From positions 310,001 through 374,000 of the forward strand of contig AP026133.1 in the NCBI GenBank assembly GCA_030295235.1: a DNA stretch of 64,000 nt, given 5' to 3'. The stretch's first letter is position 1. The number at the start of each line of letters is the position of its first letter. The notes beneath the pieces were generated by a model. It was not told where the DNA came from, made no database searches, and worked only from the letters and a program-made list of their open reading frames with translations. Source of the DNA: Fistulifera solaris. Its lineage: Eukaryota; Bacillariophyta; Bacillariophyceae; Naviculales; Stauroneidaceae. The translations under genes were made by a program, and so were the position numbers. Positions 61,534-64,000 of the stretch are shown in pieces.

Positions 61534-63923
61534 TTACTCTTCGTCAACCATTTCTTTCTCCGGAGTGGCATCGTCATCAGCTTTACCCGCAGCAGCCATA
61601 GCAGCGGCGGGGCGGACGGCTCTTTCCCAAGCATTGCGTTGACCGCACCCGACAAGACCATGTTAATGTCGTCGGAACTCTCAGAGAGAGGAAGAACGGT
61701 GATAATGATGGCGGCACCAAAACCCCAGCACATGGCGATCAAAACCCAAAAAGCGAAATAGCTCTTGGAGAAAACGCCGGCAGGGACAGAAAGAAGGGGC
61801 CAAACGACAATGAGAACCAATGTCAAGATGTATCCACGACGAACGATCCAGCGCTCGGCCTTCTGCAATACACGAGGATCTTTCTCGGCTTCTGTCAGAC
61901 CACGGCGATCATCTTCGACGAGTTTGATGCTAGCATCAAGAGTAGCAAAGTCATAATCCTGAGGATCGATGAAGACCGAGTATACATAGTGAATAAAACC
62001 AGAGGAGAGAATAGCAATCAAGTTGCCGCTAAGCATGACTTCGTTGGTACCCAAGGCATCGATGGAAATTTCACCACTCTGGATTGTAGCGGCAACTAAC
62101 CATCCCGTAACGGCCAAGGCAAGACCGCTCCATGCCGCAATAACGGCTCCAGTTCCAGACGCCTTCTTCCACGTCATCATATTCCAAAGAGGAAACACGG
62201 CAGATCCGATAACAACGCCCATGAAGAGATAGACCCATCCAAGGTTCTAGAAGAAGAAAAGTGGGTTAGACTGTTGTAGGCCACAATGTGTGGCATCAGG
62301 TACCGTACCAGGTACTTACCAATCCAATCTCGTAAAGAATGATGGAGAACACTCCCATGAAAGCACCAAAGACGACAATTACAACACGGGAAACAAAAGA
62401 ATTTGTTCACCAGTGGCTTCCGGGTTGATGTATTCACGATAGATGTCGTAAGCAACCAACGAGGATACGGCGATTGACTCGGCTGAACCGGTAGACACGA
62501 TGGCCATGAAGAGCATGATCAAGATCAGAGCAGCACCGGTGTTACCAAGCAATTCAACGGCAACAGCGGGAGGGACGAGTCCCGAACCCGCTTCGCTGGA
62601 GCTAATGGGCAACATGAGGGCAGTCGAGGCCAAACCGAGAGACGTGGCGAGCGAGAAAGGAATGGAGAACCAGCAGATTCTGAAGAAGGGAAACAAAAGA
62701 GTGTCAGCTGACAATGTACTTGAGCATAGCGTTTTCCGCTACTAGTCTTGGACTACTTACCCTCCGAGCAAGTATCCCTTGGCGGCACTTTCTGGGCGAG
62801 CGGCAATAGCAGACTGCCAATAGGACTGGTCCACAAAGACAGTTCCGAAGTTACCGACAATGTTAATCAAACCAAACATGAGACCATCACTGGACAACAT
62901 AGTCAAAAAGGAGCCATCCTTGTTTCCAGAGACAGGCCCACAGGCGTATTTACCAGGTGCAAAGAACGTTTCGTTCTTCGTGGCGTCAAAAAGTAATCCT
63001 CGCAGAACGCAGTGTCACGCTCCACTGTCGACTTCAAGAAATCGTAAATGATGTCACTGCTATATTCCTTCACATAGACTAGGAAGACCATCGAAATGAG
63101 GACGGCGAAGATGATCATGGTGTGAAGGTAACTGGCCAAGAAGGTAGCTTGGAGACCACCCGAGGCCGTGTAAAGAATAATACCCCACGGAATCAAGAAG
63201 GAAGCCAGACGGTAATCCATACCGGTCAAGGCTTCCACGGTGGCGGCACCACCGAGCAAAAGCATCGATGTCACAATAATGTTTGCGCAGAAGCAAAAGA
63301 AGAGGAATGTCAGATGCGCCGTGCGTCCCCATCGAGCATTCACAATCTCAGCGACCGTGTGGGAAGAAGGCGCTACCTGCAGTTCAAGCAAGGTTCAAGT
63401 GAATGAAATGTTAGATACGCCGTGATATGCGCGTCTTTGACGTAAACGATTTACCTTTTTGAGGTTAATGGCCAAAACACCGAAAAGAAGAACTTGGATG
63501 GTAGCACCACTGGCGTACCAGAAAGGTCCCGAGACACCGTACGCCCAAGCGACGTTGGACGATTGAAGAAGAGTGGCGGCCCATGTCCACTGACTGATAA
63601 TCACGGAAGCTGTCAAACCTGTCTTGACCATGCGACCCGCGGTGCTTTGAATTCCCAGTAGAAAGTAACGTCAGAACCTATGACGAAGCGCGAACGATAC
63701 TTACAAAGTGATAAAGAACTTACTTAAAATGCTCACTGGTTTCATCTCCTTTTGCACCGTAATGCTTGTTAAGGAAGACCAGGAAGGTTGTAAAGACACT
63801 AAAGAACATGCCGAAACCGAGAACTACAAGGTAACCGACACCTTCCGACAAAGGAGAAGACCCACCGAAGTAGGAATCAACTCCCCTGTACCTTTCAAAC
63901 GGCGGGATTTCAATTTCAGCCAT
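61534..63923 (-). CDS. DUR3: Urea/solute symporter DUR3 (SSS family), three frame breaks
   Basis: Five exons, 63923-63724, 63644-63455, 63376-62761, 62679-62320 and 62246-61534, with introns of 79, 78, 81 and 73 nt. Frame changes at plus-strand A5 62988-62992, A4 62395-62398 and G4 61609-61612 each need one extra base; the last gives an acidic end in KEMVDEE instead of a frame running to 61449. Family marks are [20 protein letters not shown] across the first intron, [52 protein letters not shown] and [19 protein letters not shown]. There are about fifteen membrane helices. DUR3 imports urea with Na+ or H+ at low concentration; algal DUR3 sits in the plasma membrane. No signal peptide precedes the first helix, as usual for this family. 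Confidence 0.93.
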
Positions 63924-64000
63924 GATTGCTTACAAGATACGGTATTAGGATCGCAGGTAATGCGCAAAATACCTCAAAAATTGTGTCAAAAGGATTTCAG

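Noticed and set aside
1-64000. tRNA, rRNA, CRISPR or transposon genes
   Set aside because: No cloverleaf-like T-arm, no rRNA core sequence, no regularly spaced repeats and no transposase or reverse transcriptase motifs were found by reading both strands.

Overview
The window looks like nuclear DNA of a pennate diatom, most like Phaeodactylum tricornutum. The reasons are compact genes on both strands, short GT-AG introns of about 65-100 nt, and several predicted proteins that begin with a signal peptide followed by an ASAFAP-like cleavage site (Ala before Phe or Trp), the plastid-import signature of algae with complex red plastids. The gene content also fits: formate/nitrite transporter, mitochondrial carbamate kinase, DUR3 urea transporter and Hv1 proton channel. 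No rRNA, tRNA, CRISPR array, transposase or viral element was recognised. Species assignment is inference.

Layout. 1-10 kb: 3' end of an unknown gene, plastid-type formate/nitrite transporter (-), TFIIF beta (+), two minus-strand proteins sharing an undescribed domain with a LURP-one-like gene (+) between them, and the proton channel (+). 10-19 kb: rhodanese-like protein, RING finger protein, PRPP synthetase with a mitochondrial-type leader (-), G3BP-like NTF2/RRM protein, carbamate kinase and a small membrane-anchored protein. 19-28 kb: TilS, prolyl oligopeptidase (-), glutathionyl-hydroquinone reductase (-), a small protein with a plastid-type leader and a pirin (-). 28-39 kb: an ATP-grasp enzyme, a membrane-anchored Tricorn-type protease (-), an LRR-like gene and an ankyrin gene with an internal stop (-). 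39-50 kb: GPN3 GTPase, aspartic protease (-), nitrilase-family amidase (-), a decayed stretch with an FKBP relic, a coiled-coil protein (-), a PAQR/hemolysin III membrane protein and organellar PheRS. 49-64 kb: DENND4-type Rab GEF (-), Dcp2, a double-C2 membrane protein and DUR3 (-).

How the genes relate. Nothing here is an operon, but several genes touch nitrogen handling: nitrite import into the plastid, urea uptake, mitochondrial carbamoyl phosphate turnover and nitrilase-type repair. Three consecutive genes at 24.2-27.8 kb all carry plastid-type leaders.

Two features cut across the window. First, about twenty otherwise convincing genes or exons change frame by one nucleotide, nearly always at an A/T run of 4-8 bases. 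This is best read as homopolymer length error in the assembly, so those coding regions are given as single genes with the break position noted. Second, two dispersed intergenic motifs recur: a hairpin of about 22 bp (GACTG, loop, CAGTC), often followed by a second conserved block, in nine copies; and the 9-mer TACGGAGTA, nine times, including one perfect 16-bp palindrome.
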